Below are positions 8,321 through 17,058 of a DNA stretch of 64,000 nt, piece after piece. Positions within the stretch are counted from its first letter, which is position 1. Each line of letters starts with the position of its first letter. The DNA is from Sulfurimonas gotlandica GD1. Its GTDB lineage: Bacteria; Campylobacterota; Campylobacteria; Campylobacterales; Sulfurimonadaceae. The position numbers and the translations under genes were made by a program. The stretch is taken from the NCBI RefSeq assembly GCF_000242915.1, contig NZ_AFRZ01000001.1, forward strand, positions 186,001 to 250,000. Direction: 5' to 3'. A model generated the notes under the pieces. That model was not told the DNA's origin, did not search any database, and saw nothing but the letters and a program-made list of their open reading frames with translations.

Positions 8321-9955
8321 TTAAAGCACAATTCCCTTAATCATAAAAAATATTGCTGCCGATAAAATAGCGGCTGCAGGAACTGTTATTATCCAAGCTG
8401 CTATAATTTTCTTAACTGCATCTCTTTTTACGTATTTAACTTTTTCTACACTTTTCAACTGTTTCTTAGACTCTTTTATTCTATCTTCTTCTACATCAAT
8501 CATTTTATACAGATCAACGATTCTTATATAATCATCTTTTTGCTTATCATCTTTTAATTCTAATGTTTTAAGTTCAGCACCGTATGCTCTTAAAAGGATT
8601 TTTTCATCTCTAAGAGTTGCTTGCTCATGTCTTATAATATTTTTTTCATAAGATGGCTCAAGAAATTCTCTTAAAAAACCAACACCAAATATACCACCAA
8701 TAGCAATATGAGTAGAAGAAACAGGAAGACCAAGCTGTGAAGCTATAATCACAGTTATAGAAGCGGACATTGCTACTGAAAATGCTCTCATCTGATCAAG
8801 TTCTGTTATTTCACCACCTACAGTTTTAATCAGTTTTGGTCCATAAAGAGCTAGTCCAATTGCAATACCTAAAGCTCCAACACCCATAATCCAAAATGGA
8901 ATGCCTGCCTTAGATGAGATTCCACCAGTAATCACAGCATCACTGATCGCAGCTAATGGTCCAATTGCATTTGCAACATCATTTGCTCCATGAGCAAAAC
9001 TTAATAGTGCCGCTGCAAAAATAAGAGGTACTGTAAAAAGTAAATTTATTCCAGCTCTAGTGTTATCAAGTTTAGCAGCTCTGGCTGTGACAGTTTTTTT
9101 AACTATGAAGTAGACAATTGCTGCAATGATTAATCCAAAAATTGCTGCAACAATAAATGAAGGTTTTTTCTCATCTGGAAGAAAAGACAAGACATCAACA
9201 ATCGAAGGCCAAATCTTTTTAAGACCTTTTAAAGTTAAGTAAGTAACAAATGCCCATGACATAATGGCTACAAAGATAGGCACCCATATCTTGGCTGCGG
9301 TTATTTTATCTTCTTTATAGACCATTGTCTTTTTAATAGCAAACAAAAATATTGCAGCTATCACACCACCTAAAACAGGTGAGATAATCCATGAAGCTGC
9401 AATCTTACTCATTGTTCCCCATGATACTATACTAAAGCCTGCCGCTGCGATACCGGCACCCATAACACCACCAACGATTGAGTGTGTAGTTGAAACCGGT
9501 GCTTTTACAGCAGTTGCAAAGTTTAGCCATAAAGCAGCTGCTAAAAGTGCAGCCATCATCGCCCAAATGAATGGATCTACATTTCCGCCAAATGCATTTA
9601 TATCAATAATACCTTTTTTAATTGTTTCAACAACATCACCACCGGCGATAAAGGCACCACCAGCTTCAAAAATAGCAGCAATAACTATTGCTCCACCCAT
9701 AGTAAGAGCTTTTGAACCAACAGCTGGTCCAACGTTATTGGCAACATCGTTAGCTCCGATGTTCATTGCCAGATACGCACCAAAAAGTGCTGCAATTGCC
9801 AGAAACATACTGTTTGGAACACTACCAAGACTCAAAAAACTGTAGGCAAGAACTGCCACCATAAAAAAGAGTGCAAGACCTAGTCTAATAAAGTCTACCC
9901 CACTACTTTCCAAAGCCTCTGTTTGCATCTTTTTAACTGTTTGAATCATTTCCAT
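8321..9955 (-). CDS. PiT-family inorganic phosphate transporter
   Basis: The 544-residue polytopic protein carries both PHO4 signatures: GANDVANNVGPAVGSKALT (residues 67-85) and FAHGANDVANAIGPLAAI in the second half. That is the internal repeat of PiT carriers, which move phosphate (often as a metal-phosphate complex) with H+ or Na+. A charged cytoplasmic segment (about 440-510) precedes the last helix, making the protein somewhat longer than E. coli PitA (499 residues). Transcribed alone on the minus strand; about 210 bp of AT-rich sequence lies upstream. No PhoU-like partner gene is adjacent. Confidence 0.92.
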   Translation of the reverse strand: MEMIQTVKKMQTEALESSGVDFIRLGLALFFMVAVLAYSFLSLGSVPNSMFLAIAALFGAYLAMNIGANDVANNVGPAVGSKALTMGGAIVIAAIFEAGGAFIAGGDVVETIKKGIIDINAFGGNVDPFIWAMMAALLAAALWLNFATAVKAPVSTTHSIVGGVMGAGIAAAGFSIVSWGTMSKIAASWIISPVLGGVIAAIFLFAIKKTMVYKEDKITAAKIWVPIFVAIMSWAFVTYLTLKGLKKIWPSIVDVLSFLPDEKKPSFIVAAIFGLIIAAIVYFIVKKTVTARAAKLDNTRAGINLLFTVPLIFAAALLSFAHGANDVANAIGPLAAISDAVITGGISSKAGIPFWIMGVGALGIAIGLALYGPKLIKTVGGEITELDQMRAFSVAMSASITVIIASQLGLPVSSTHIAIGGIFGVGFLREFLEPSYEKNIIRHEQATLRDEKILLRAYGAELKTLELKDDKQKDDYIRIVDLYKMIDVEEDRIKESKKQLKSVEKVKYVKRDAVKKIIAAWIITVPAAAILSAAIFFMIKGIVL

Positions 9956-10166
9956 TGGCTATAATCCTTTTGTTATCTAATATTACATCTTTGATTAAAT
10001 ATAGTTGCTATTAGATGTATGATAGCATTATTATTTATATAAAATACTGAGCAAATATAAAAAATATCTTCTCGCCAAATATGCCAACTGACGCGCTAAA
10101 ATATACAAACTCTATGTAATGAAAATAGCTTAAAATTGAGCTTAAAGCTTCATTATTGACAAGCCT

Positions 10167-10505
10167 CTATTTAACTTTATTTTTAACAGCTAATGATTTA
10201 GCTTTTTCTTCTAAATTATAAAAATCTAATGTGTCAATTAAGTTTATGACTTCAGTTTGAAATTTATTCTTAGCCGCTTCAGCTAAACGTTGATATTCAT
10301 CCATATTATAATCATCAACATTTTCCATTTCTTCAACATAATAGTTAAAATCATTCTCTGATTCTTCTAATAACTCGACAAAATCGTTTGCACTATGAAA
10401 ATTTTTTACGTCATGCAATGCTCCACCTCTAATAGCATGTAGTCTATCATGCAATGTTTGCTCAAGCTCTTTTAGTAAATCTTGCAATTCTTCCAAATTT
10501 CTCAT
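10167..10505 (-). CDS. hypothetical helical protein, 112 aa
   Basis: The product is acidic and strongly helical, beginning RNLEELQDLLKELEQTLHDR with heptad-like spacing that suggests a coiled coil. No signal peptide or membrane helix. No family recognised. It lies 54 bp downstream of the J-domain-like gene on the same strand, so the two may form a unit. Codon use and composition look native. The stop lies about 210 bp upstream of the PiT start. Confidence 0.6.
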   Translation of the reverse strand: MRNLEELQDLLKELEQTLHDRLHAIRGGALHDVKNFHSANDFVELLEESENDFNYYVEEMENVDDYNMDEYQRLAEAAKNKFQTEVINLIDTLDFYNLEEKAKSLAVKNKVK

Positions 10506-10559
10506 CTTTCAAGTAATTTAAAATGGATTTTATCGAAAAAAATATTAAACACAAGTCCA

Positions 10560-11021
10560 CTACCTTCTAGCATCTTTAATAGCGGAGTAAGCTTCATTGA
10601 TATTTTGTGTTTTTTCTTCTGCAAACTTTAGTATCTCTTCTGAAAGATCTTTGCTTGCGAGAGAATCATAATGATATTCTTTCATTAATCTTCTATAGTT
10701 TGCTTTTATTACATCGAAACTATCTGTTTTTTGAGATTCTAAAATTGCATAATATTTATCTAGATTACTTTGTGGCTGAGTATAGTTGGTTTGATTTTGA
10801 GAATATCGCCTATACTGAAATTTAGAAGAGCGACTATACTTATTTGGATTTATTATTGACAGACCAATTATAAGAAAAAAATTGAATGGAAAAAAAAGTA
10901 TGCTTGGTGCAAATATAAGTAATAGTATGCCTATTATAATACTTCCAAAACAAAACCCCAACCACATAAATTCAAGAAAAACACCAAAAGCAATTATCAC
11001 GAGACCTAAAATCATTTTCAT
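10560..11021 (-). CDS. membrane-anchored J-domain-like protein with altered HPD
   Basis: The 153-residue product has two hydrophobic segments (about 3-45 and 45-57), then a polar linker and a C-terminal J-domain-like helical hairpin: YAILESQKTDSFDVIKANYR, then RLMKEYHYD, then NINEAYSAIK. The HPD tripeptide required to stimulate DnaK ATPase reads HYD here, so Hsp70 activation is doubtful; such J-like proteins can act as adaptors. The layout (membrane anchor first, J domain last) is known from DjlA-like and small J proteins. Transcribed just ahead of the 112-residue helical protein. Confidence 0.65.
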   Translation of the reverse strand: MKMILGLVIIAFGVFLEFMWLGFCFGSIIIGILLLIFAPSILFFPFNFFLIIGLSIINPNKYSRSSKFQYRRYSQNQTNYTQPQSNLDKYYAILESQKTDSFDVIKANYRRLMKEYHYDSLASKDLSEEILKFAEEKTQNINEAYSAIKDARR

Positions 11022-11198
11022 ATTATTGTAAAACCTTTCTATTTCTATAACGAATTATAGACTTAATTTAGGTAAAAACTACATAATGCTAGAATCAGCG
11101 TCTTTATTTAATTTATAAAGTGCTCACATAATGGAAACTTAAACGATATTTTGATTTTTATAATTTTTTGGAAATTCAATATTTAGGAAGTTTGTAAG

Positions 11199-11243
11199 TG
11201 GTGGGTCCTGCGTGATTCGAACACGCGACCACTCCGTTATGAG
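11199..11243 (-). pseudogene. tRNA 3' half, anticodon CAT (integration scar)
   Basis: Read on the minus strand this is the right half of a tRNA: loop CTCATAA with anticodon CAT, stem CGGAG, variable TGGTC, T-arm GCGTG-TTCGAAT-CACGC, acceptor AGGACCC, discriminator A and encoded CCA. A matching left half (GGGTCCT acceptor, D-arm, CTCCG stem) is not found upstream on that strand; the sequence switches to element DNA inside the anticodon arm. This is the pattern left when a tyrosine-recombinase element integrates in an anticodon loop. Initiator Met, elongator Met and Ile2 share this anticodon, so identity is open. Confidence 0.75.
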
Positions 11244-11335
11244 AGCCTATAATATCGCTCAAAAGCCCTAAAAACAGGGATTTAAAATTTTACTGTAACC
11301 GCAGATAACCGCTTTCAGTAGCAGAATGGTGACAA
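11232..11335 (-). repeat. att-like direct repeat, copy A
   Basis: This 104-bp segment starts at the tRNA anticodon arm (CTCCGTTATGAGAGC on the plus strand). It is repeated in the same orientation at 15408-15511, with the second half nearly identical, including a doubled TAACCGC. The two copies bracket about 4.1 kb holding the ankyrin, viperin and HicA-like genes. It is probably attL or attR of an integrated element. Confidence 0.65.
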
Positions 11336-11470
11336 AGATATTCATCTAAATATATTACTTAATGAAAAAATATATTGCTATTATGTATATGTAATTATTA
11401 ATAGAATTTTCTAGCTTGTAGGAGACATTCCATTGAAAGTGTTGTAGGTTCAATCTTTGTGTGAATATTA

Positions 11471-14047
11471 TCAAACTAATTTTTCAAATAAAGACCTATT
11501 CTCATTTTGAATGGCATAATGAATTGCTTTATGATTAGAGGTTGTTCTAACATCTTTATCAGCACCATTTTTTAAAAGTTTATCAACTAAAATTTCTTCA
11601 TTAAGTTGCGTAGCAAGTATCAGAGGTGTCAAACCTTCTTTTACAGGTATGTTTACATCTGTTGTTGCATTTAATATCAAATCAAAGATTTTGTATAAAT
11701 TATCTAAATTTTCAGTGTAGTATAGTTCTAATATGAGCGTCTTGTCAGTTAATAAAGCATTTTTTATTTGCTGAAAATTTTTATCATTATTTTTCAGATT
11801 AAACCAATCTTCTTTGTCACTATCAAACACTGCATTAATCATATTAGAAGTTCTTAATATCTTTTTCATCTCTGTTTTTAATTCAAAAGGATTTTCTTTT
11901 ATAAACTTTTTATCTGATAAATCTAATACTTTATCTACTCCATTTTTTACTATATTTATAATAGTAATACAATAATATAAAGGTGTTTGTTCATCCAATG
12001 ATATCTTCTGGTTGATATCAATACCATTATTAATTAATAGTTCTACAATATCTACTAAACCTCTGTTAATAGCATAAGATAGAACTGTTTCTTGTTTTTT
12101 TATAAGCTTGGCATTAAGAGCATCTTTTGACATTTTAGGAATCAATAATTTTGCAATTTTTATATTTTCTTTTTTTATTTTATTTTCTAAAGTAGCTATT
12201 AGTGCAGTATAGTTGTCTATATTTCTTATATAGTTTACATCTGCCCCATTCTGTACTAGTTTACGTACTCCAGCATAATCAGCCTTGAATGAACAATGCA
12301 TTAATTGAGAAACCTTATTTGAATAAACTTTTTTGATTTCTTTATCTGGACTAGTAAAATCTATCTTTACATTATTATCTTTATATACTATTCCCTTATT
12401 TCTCAGTATATCAGTAAAGTTTGCTTCTTTTGTTCCAGTATATAAGTTTGTAAAGTAGGAATCAAATTGTTTTTTTATGTCATTTAAAAAGTATTGATTA
12501 ATTTCATTTGGTAAATCATCTATTAATTTATACAAATATGATTCCATATAAAAAGTTGTGAATGCACTTTTAGCATTGATTAAATCTAATTGCTCTTTTC
12601 TTGTATCTTGTGCTGATACAATCAGCCCCTCTTTAATGACATCTTTTATATTTGAGCCCATACAGTTTTTACCGAATTTTAATGTTACTAGATAATGTTC
12701 TGTAGATTTTTTATATTCTCTTTTTTGAGCAAAGTGTCGTGCCTTTATAAAGTGATAATATGGATTTTCAAAAATATCATATGACTCTTCAAAGTTTTTT
12801 ATTTGAACTAAAAAGTTTGCTTCACTATCTTCAGTTTTTTTATTATTAGGATAAGTAAAAGTGTTTAAGGGAGCTAATAATTCGCTATATTTTTGAAACT
12901 CTTTATTGATAATAGTAATATCTATATTCTGCAAATCTTCATATTGAATCCTTCCATTCAAATATCTGATTGGCAACGTACTGTCAATTCTTTTAAAAAA
13001 ATCATCTTCGTTTATTAGATACAAGTTTTTTTGATGCTCATGAGCTTCTCTAATAAACTTTTTAATTTCATCTTTTTCATTGGGAATATATCTATCATTT
13101 TCTTTAACTCTAGAAACTAAATAAGAAGACAAATGAGTATTATGATAAAAATATATATCCAAATACCATTGAATTAGATGTTGGCTCATTGTTGGATAGT
13201 ACTTTTTAAGTGATTTTTCAAATTCTCTATTATCATTTGAATTATTATAATATAAAGACTTTAGTGCACTTAAAAATCTAAAATGTTCAATAAGTCTAAT
13301 TGTCAACTCATCCTCAAAATATCCTATTGATTTTTCATACAAATACTGCATTACTTTAGCAAGTTTAAAATATGTTTTCAACTCATTTTTTGTAAATTCT
13401 GTTGAATACTTGTATAAGCCTTTTACAAATATATCTACGTGCTTGCTATCAGGTATACTTTTCCCATTAATCCAGTTATACACATCTTTATTTATAGAGT
13501 CATAACCTAAGTTTTTATTTTTATTTAAAGCTTCAGATAAAATATCTTTTATTATTATATCGTTACTATTAAAAGATTTTTCTATTATTTTAAATAACTT
13601 TTGTATTGCATTCACTTTTTTATCAGGAACAATAAGATTTATGATTGTTTGAAGTTTTTTAGTAGGAAGTAGTGATTCAACAAGGGGAATAAAGGTATGA
13701 ATTAATTCTATAAAATCTAGTTGTCTTTGAGAACACGCTAGCGTCTCATTATTAGTTTTAAGTTGCTGATAATATGACAGAAATTCTTTTATCAACAATT
13801 CACAATATACAGCCTCTTCACTTCTTATATTATCAAAAAAGACATCCAATATATCACTAACAATTGTATCCAACAGATCATGATACTCCTGAGATGAGAT
13901 TTCTCTTTCTTTGATAAATCTTTGATATGGTTTTTGAAGTTTTTCACCCTGCACTATATTTAAACTCTTCACTAAAAAGTCTAATATAAACCCATTTGTT
14001 CTGTACTTTGCAAATGTTATTTTTATTTTTTGCACTTTCGTGTCCAC
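11471..14047 (-). CDS. large ankyrin-repeat protein, N-terminal part unknown
   Basis: The 858-residue product ends in ankyrin repeats: about residues 595-710 (HCSFKADYAGVRKLVQNGAD, then VLSYAINRGLVDIVELLINN, then QTPLYYC) and 810-858 (GLTPLILATQLNEEILVDKL, then AIHYAIQNENRSLFEKLV). The first 590 residues are helical, Lys- and Glu-rich and match no family I know. No signal peptide or membrane helix. The last repeat runs to the stop, so the protein may be slightly C-truncated at the att side. It is divergent from the viperin gene with only 64 bp between starts, and both lie between att-like repeats. A role in the same defence module is inference. Confidence 0.7.
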   Translation of the reverse strand: MDTKVQKIKITFAKYRTNGFILDFLVKSLNIVQGEKLQKPYQRFIKEREISSQEYHDLLDTIVSDILDVFFDNIRSEEAVYCELLIKEFLSYYQQLKTNNETLACSQRQLDFIELIHTFIPLVESLLPTKKLQTIINLIVPDKKVNAIQKLFKIIEKSFNSNDIIIKDILSEALNKNKNLGYDSINKDVYNWINGKSIPDSKHVDIFVKGLYKYSTEFTKNELKTYFKLAKVMQYLYEKSIGYFEDELTIRLIEHFRFLSALKSLYYNNSNDNREFEKSLKKYYPTMSQHLIQWYLDIYFYHNTHLSSYLVSRVKENDRYIPNEKDEIKKFIREAHEHQKNLYLINEDDFFKRIDSTLPIRYLNGRIQYEDLQNIDITIINKEFQKYSELLAPLNTFTYPNNKKTEDSEANFLVQIKNFEESYDIFENPYYHFIKARHFAQKREYKKSTEHYLVTLKFGKNCMGSNIKDVIKEGLIVSAQDTRKEQLDLINAKSAFTTFYMESYLYKLIDDLPNEINQYFLNDIKKQFDSYFTNLYTGTKEANFTDILRNKGIVYKDNNVKIDFTSPDKEIKKVYSNKVSQLMHCSFKADYAGVRKLVQNGADVNYIRNIDNYTALIATLENKIKKENIKIAKLLIPKMSKDALNAKLIKKQETVLSYAINRGLVDIVELLINNGIDINQKISLDEQTPLYYCITIINIVKNGVDKVLDLSDKKFIKENPFELKTEMKKILRTSNMINAVFDSDKEDWFNLKNNDKNFQQIKNALLTDKTLILELYYTENLDNLYKIFDLILNATTDVNIPVKEGLTPLILATQLNEEILVDKLLKNGADKDVRTTSNHKAIHYAIQNENRSLFEKLV

Positions 14048-14111
14048 ATGATTTCCTATATTAAAACTACCCTAAAAACTAAAATTCGTTCATATTAACA
14101 CAGGAGTTCAA

Positions 14112-14957
14112 ATGAACGAAATAACAATAAATTGGCACATTATACAACAATGTAATTATAAATGTACTTACTGCTTTGCAAAGTATAAAAGGTCTTTTGA
14201 AAAAGAGATTCAAGTATCAAAAAAAGACATTGAGGTTCTTTTAAATAAAGTTTATTCTTTTTTTTCTCAAGAGTATAAAGGCACCGTAGTAAGACTAAAT
14301 ATAGCAGGTGGGGAACCAACACTATCCAGAAATATAGATTTTATAATTAAAAAAGCTTATGAAATAGGATTTAAAGTATCACTAATAAGTAATTCTTCAA
14401 AAATAACAAACAGGTTTATAGAATCAAATGCTAAATATCTATCTATGTTTGCCATTAGTATTGATAGTATTGAAAAATCTACAAATTTAAATATTGGAAG
14501 AAGTTACAAAAATGAGATTCTAGATGTATCAAGAATCATTAAGAGTATTGAGCAATTCAGAAAAATAAATAAAAATATTCAGATTAAAATAAATACAGTA
14601 GTAAATGAGCATAACTATCAAGAATATTTAGGTCATTTTATAGATCTTATAAATCCAATTAAGTGGAAAGTTTTTCAAGCTTTATCTATGGACAAAGATA
14701 TAGAATATTGCTCTATTGAGCAATTTAATGTATTTTTAGACAAGCATGAAGGTATAGATTCAAAAATTTATATAGAGTCAAATGATGATATGAAAGATTC
14801 ATATATTATGATTGATCCACACGGTAGATTCTATCAAAACACAAATATCACATATAACTATAGCGATTCAATATTGAATTCAAGTGTTGCAGATGCTTTT
14901 CAATCTATAGAATTTAATCTAAATAAATTCAATAAAAGATATAAAAATGAAATATAG
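14112..14957 (+). CDS. prokaryotic viperin (antiviral radical SAM enzyme)
   Basis: The 281-residue product opens with the radical-SAM CxxxCxxC motif in WHIIQQCNYKCTYCFAKY and has the SAM-binding NIAGGEP. Viperin-specific blocks follow: KINTVVNEHNYQEYL, then INPIKWKVFQALSM, and ESNDDMKDSYIMIDPHGRF. These align by eye with human viperin (INSVIN, LNPVRWKVFQCL, ESNQKMKDSYLILD). By family it converts a nucleoside triphosphate to its 3'-deoxy-3',4'-didehydro form, which blocks phage or viral RNA polymerases. It lacks the amphipathic helix of animal viperin, as expected in bacteria. RBS ACAGGAG. The HicA-like gene overlaps its end by 11 bp. Which NTP it uses cannot be told. Confidence 0.88.
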   Translation: MNEITINWHIIQQCNYKCTYCFAKYKRSFEKEIQVSKKDIEVLLNKVYSFFSQEYKGTVVRLNIAGGEPTLSRNIDFIIKKAYEIGFKVSLISNSSKITNRFIESNAKYLSMFAISIDSIEKSTNLNIGRSYKNEILDVSRIIKSIEQFRKINKNIQIKINTVVNEHNYQEYLGHFIDLINPIKWKVFQALSMDKDIEYCSIEQFNVFLDKHEGIDSKIYIESNDDMKDSYIMIDPHGRFYQNTNITYNYSDSILNSSVADAFQSIEFNLNKFNKRYKNEI

Positions 14958-15183
14958 TATCAATGTTAGAACCTTTAAAAAACTACTAAAACATTACGGT
15001 TTTGGTATTAAAAGGCAGAATGGGTCACATGCAATTTATTCAAATGGCAATCTTTCTAGAGTCTTTACTATGGAAAAACAAACGCATACTTATTCTCAAG
15101 GACATTTAAAAAAGCTTTTAAAAGATTTTAATTTATCAGAATTAAAATTGAGATTTTTTTTAAATAACAAATATCATAAGTAG
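14947..15183 (+). CDS. HicA-like mRNA interferase (toxin-type) protein
   Basis: The 78-residue basic product has the HicA fold pattern: VRTFKKLLKHYGFGIKRQNG, then SHAIYSNG with the catalytic GSH, a beta-strand RVFTME, and GHLKKLLKDFNLS, the usual closing helix. HicA proteins cleave mRNA when free of the HicB antitoxin. No HicB gene follows; the stop is succeeded by IS and att debris. The start overlaps the viperin stop by 11 bp, so the pair is translationally linked. Either HicB was lost, or the protein serves the viperin as an RNA-binding partner; both are inference. Confidence 0.65.
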   Translation: MKYSINVRTFKKLLKHYGFGIKRQNGSHAIYSNGNLSRVFTMEKQTHTYSQGHLKKLLKDFNLSELKLRFFLNNKYHK

Positions 15184-15300
15184 TTTGAGCAGTAGATTTT
15201 ACTATAAATAAAGAAGCTTTTATGTTTTAAAATATAGCTTATAATAAGTCCATATTGGAATGTCCCATATAAACTAGACAATTACTAACCCAGTAAAAAC

Positions 15301-15405
15301 CTAATTATCTGAAGACTCTAAATTATATCTTTTTCCCAACTCATTTGGAGATAAATAATCAAGATAACTATGTCTTTTTTTGAATTGTAAAATATTTTTA
15401 TATAT
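15301..15405 (-). pseudogene. IS3-family transposase (OrfB) C-terminal fragment
   Basis: The minus-strand frame ending at TAG (15301-15303) reads IYKNILQFKKRHSYLDYL and then SPNELGKRYNLESSDN. This is the conserved end of the IS3/IS150 integrase core, where a KRxHSxLxYLSP block follows the last catalytic Glu. The upstream catalytic domain is missing; the frame runs into the att-like repeat at 15408. The stop lies 20 bp inside the terminal repeat, as in intact IS3 elements. Confidence 0.7.
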
Positions 15406-15407
15406 AT

Positions 15408-15511
15408 CTCCGTTATGAGAGCACTTTTTATCGCTTAAAAGCCCTAGATATAGGGGTTTAAAATTTTACTGTAACCGCAGATAACCGCTTTTTGTTGCAG
15501 AATAGTGACAA
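15408..15511 (-). repeat. att-like direct repeat, copy B
   Basis: The second copy of the 104-bp segment found at 11232-11335, in the same orientation and of the same length. It shares the CTCCGTTATGAGAGC core, the AAAAGCCCTA segment and the long TTTAAAATTTTACTGTAACC block. Here the core is not followed by tRNA sequence but by the IS3 relic, so it marks an internal or far element junction. The stretch 15512-15750 holds the IS end and otherwise nothing I recognise. Confidence 0.6.
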
Positions 15512-15750
15512 TATATTTACTGTAAATCTATATAAAAATTCCAATTAATATTCTAGTTATTATTTATAAATTGTACTACTATTTTATCTAATCAACTGAT
15601 TAAAAACTTGTCTAGTTTATATGGGTCATTCCACACCATAGTTAATGATAGGTATATTACATAGAATTTAAGAACTAAACGCTGTCGCAAAAAAGAGAAC
15701 CTTCTTGTATCCACTTAATAAGTACAGTTTTAAGTACAACTTTTAAATAT

Positions 15751-15864
15751 TTAACAATATTCCTCTATATTTAAGTTAGATTGTGTCCTCCACAGCTCCA
15801 TTAAAACTGGAGTTTGAAAAATAAAGGCTGAAATAATAAAAATATCATAGATACCAAGCTTCAT
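15751..15864 (-). CDS. possible 37-aa small membrane protein
   Basis: A minus-strand frame codes for MKLGIYDIFIISAFIFQTPV followed by LMELWRTQSNLNIEEYC. The ATG has a near-perfect ribosome site, AAAGGAGTATT. One hydrophobic helix (about residues 5-22) is followed by a polar tail. No family recognised. It is divergent from the 376-residue gene at 15928. The call rests on the ribosome site and on the helix; it could be the remnant of a longer gene. Confidence 0.35.
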   Translation of the reverse strand: MKLGIYDIFIISAFIFQTPVLMELWRTQSNLNIEEYC

Positions 15865-15927
15865 AATACTCCTTTTATTAATTTCTCATATACTTTAAAG
15901 TAATAAACATTTACTAAGGAGTATAAG

Positions 15928-17058
15928 ATGCTTAAATTTATTAATAGAGAGCAACTATATAAGCATGTTTGGAGTAATCCTTTTACCAAGTTGGCTCTTA
16001 AATATAATGTATCAGCAGTGGAGCTTAAAAAATTATGTAATAAGTTCCTTATACCTGTACCAAAAATGGGTCATTGGCAAAAAATAGCCTTTGGTAAAGA
16101 GATATATATACCTCCGCTAACAAGTTATAAATATATTAGTGTCCTACTTAAGAAGAGAAAAGCTATTCCTGTAATCAAAGGAATAGCATCGAATATAAAA
16201 TTAAAAAAGACTATTTTTCTAGCTGCCAAAAAAACCAAGATAACTGTAAAACAAACATTAACAAGCCCACATACTATTATTGCAAAAACACGAGATAGCT
16301 TAAAATCTAAAAAAATAGATGAATATGGAATGATTACATCTGGAAAGGACTGTGCTGATATTAGAATATCACCAGCTAATTACAAAAAAGTTCTTAGAGT
16401 ATTGGACGCTCTATTTAAGTGGTTTGAAAATAGAGGTTACGAGGTAAATACTTCTAATGGATATGGTACTTGTATTATTATAGATAAAGAGAAAATACAA
16501 ATAGCAGTAGAAGAAAAATCAACTGTTACAAATACAACTGTTGTTGGAGATGGATTTTGGAAACGGACAGAACGTGAATATACTCCAAGCAATAAAATAT
16601 CTTTACTTATCAAAAGTTATAATGGTAATACACGAAGAACATGGTCTGCTGGAAAACTTTATACATTAGAAGAACTATTACCAAGCTTTATAGATGGAAT
16701 ATTAAATTTTGCAACTGCAATGAAAGAAAATAAATTAAGAAGAGAAGAGGAAGATAGAAAAAGAAAAGAAGCTCGTATTTTAAAAAGATATAATTCACAT
16801 TGTGAAGAGTTGGAAAAGAATATGATTGAGCAATTAGAAAAACAAGCTAAAGATTGGAACTTTACTATGCAACTTCAAAACTATATATCAGCCATAGATG
16901 ATAAAGCAAAAAAAGAAAATGGAGGAACACTAACAAAAGACATGCTTAAATGGATAGAATGGGCCAATCAATATCTTGATAAAATAAATCCTCTTAATGG
17001 ATCTTTACCATATTATTCTAAAGCAGAAGAATTATTAAGTATTAATCATTTTAATTAA
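15928..17058 (+). CDS. conserved hypothetical protein with helix-turn-helix-like N-terminus
   Basis: The 376-residue product starts FINREQLYKHVWSNPFTKLA, then LKYNVSAVELKKLCNKF, and LIPVPKMGHWQKIAFGKE. I recognise this N-terminal block from uncharacterised proteins in many proteobacterial accessory regions. It looks like a DNA-binding helix-turn-helix followed by a P-x-P-x-x-G-x-W-x-K turn. The middle is a mixed alpha/beta region; residues 265-340 form a charged coiled coil (LRREEEDRKRKEARILKRYN). Function unknown. RBS AAGGAG at ideal spacing. It stands alone, followed by 1.2 kb with no gene. Confidence 0.6.
   Translation: MLKFINREQLYKHVWSNPFTKLALKYNVSAVELKKLCNKFLIPVPKMGHWQKIAFGKEIYIPPLTSYKYISVLLKKRKAIPVIKGIASNIKLKKTIFLAAKKTKITVKQTLTSPHTIIAKTRDSLKSKKIDEYGMITSGKDCADIRISPANYKKVLRVLDALFKWFENRGYEVNTSNGYGTCIIIDKEKIQIAVEEKSTVTNTTVVGDGFWKRTEREYTPSNKISLLIKSYNGNTRRTWSAGKLYTLEELLPSFIDGILNFATAMKENKLRREEEDRKRKEARILKRYNSHCEELEKNMIEQLEKQAKDWNFTMQLQNYISAIDDKAKKENGGTLTKDMLKWIEWANQYLDKINPLNGSLPYYSKAEELLSINHFN

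Larger units (their letters stand above)
15256..15633. mobile_element. IS3-family relic with 26-bp inverted ends
   Basis: A 26-bp end starting TGGAATGTCCCATATAAACT at 15256 is matched in inverted orientation at 15608-15633 with one mismatch. Inside lie the C-terminal codons of an IS3-type transposase and one att-like repeat. The rest of the IS is gone. A weaker version of the same end (TCTAG...CATTCCA) lies at about 11410-11432 next to att copy A. No target duplication is visible. Confidence 0.65.
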
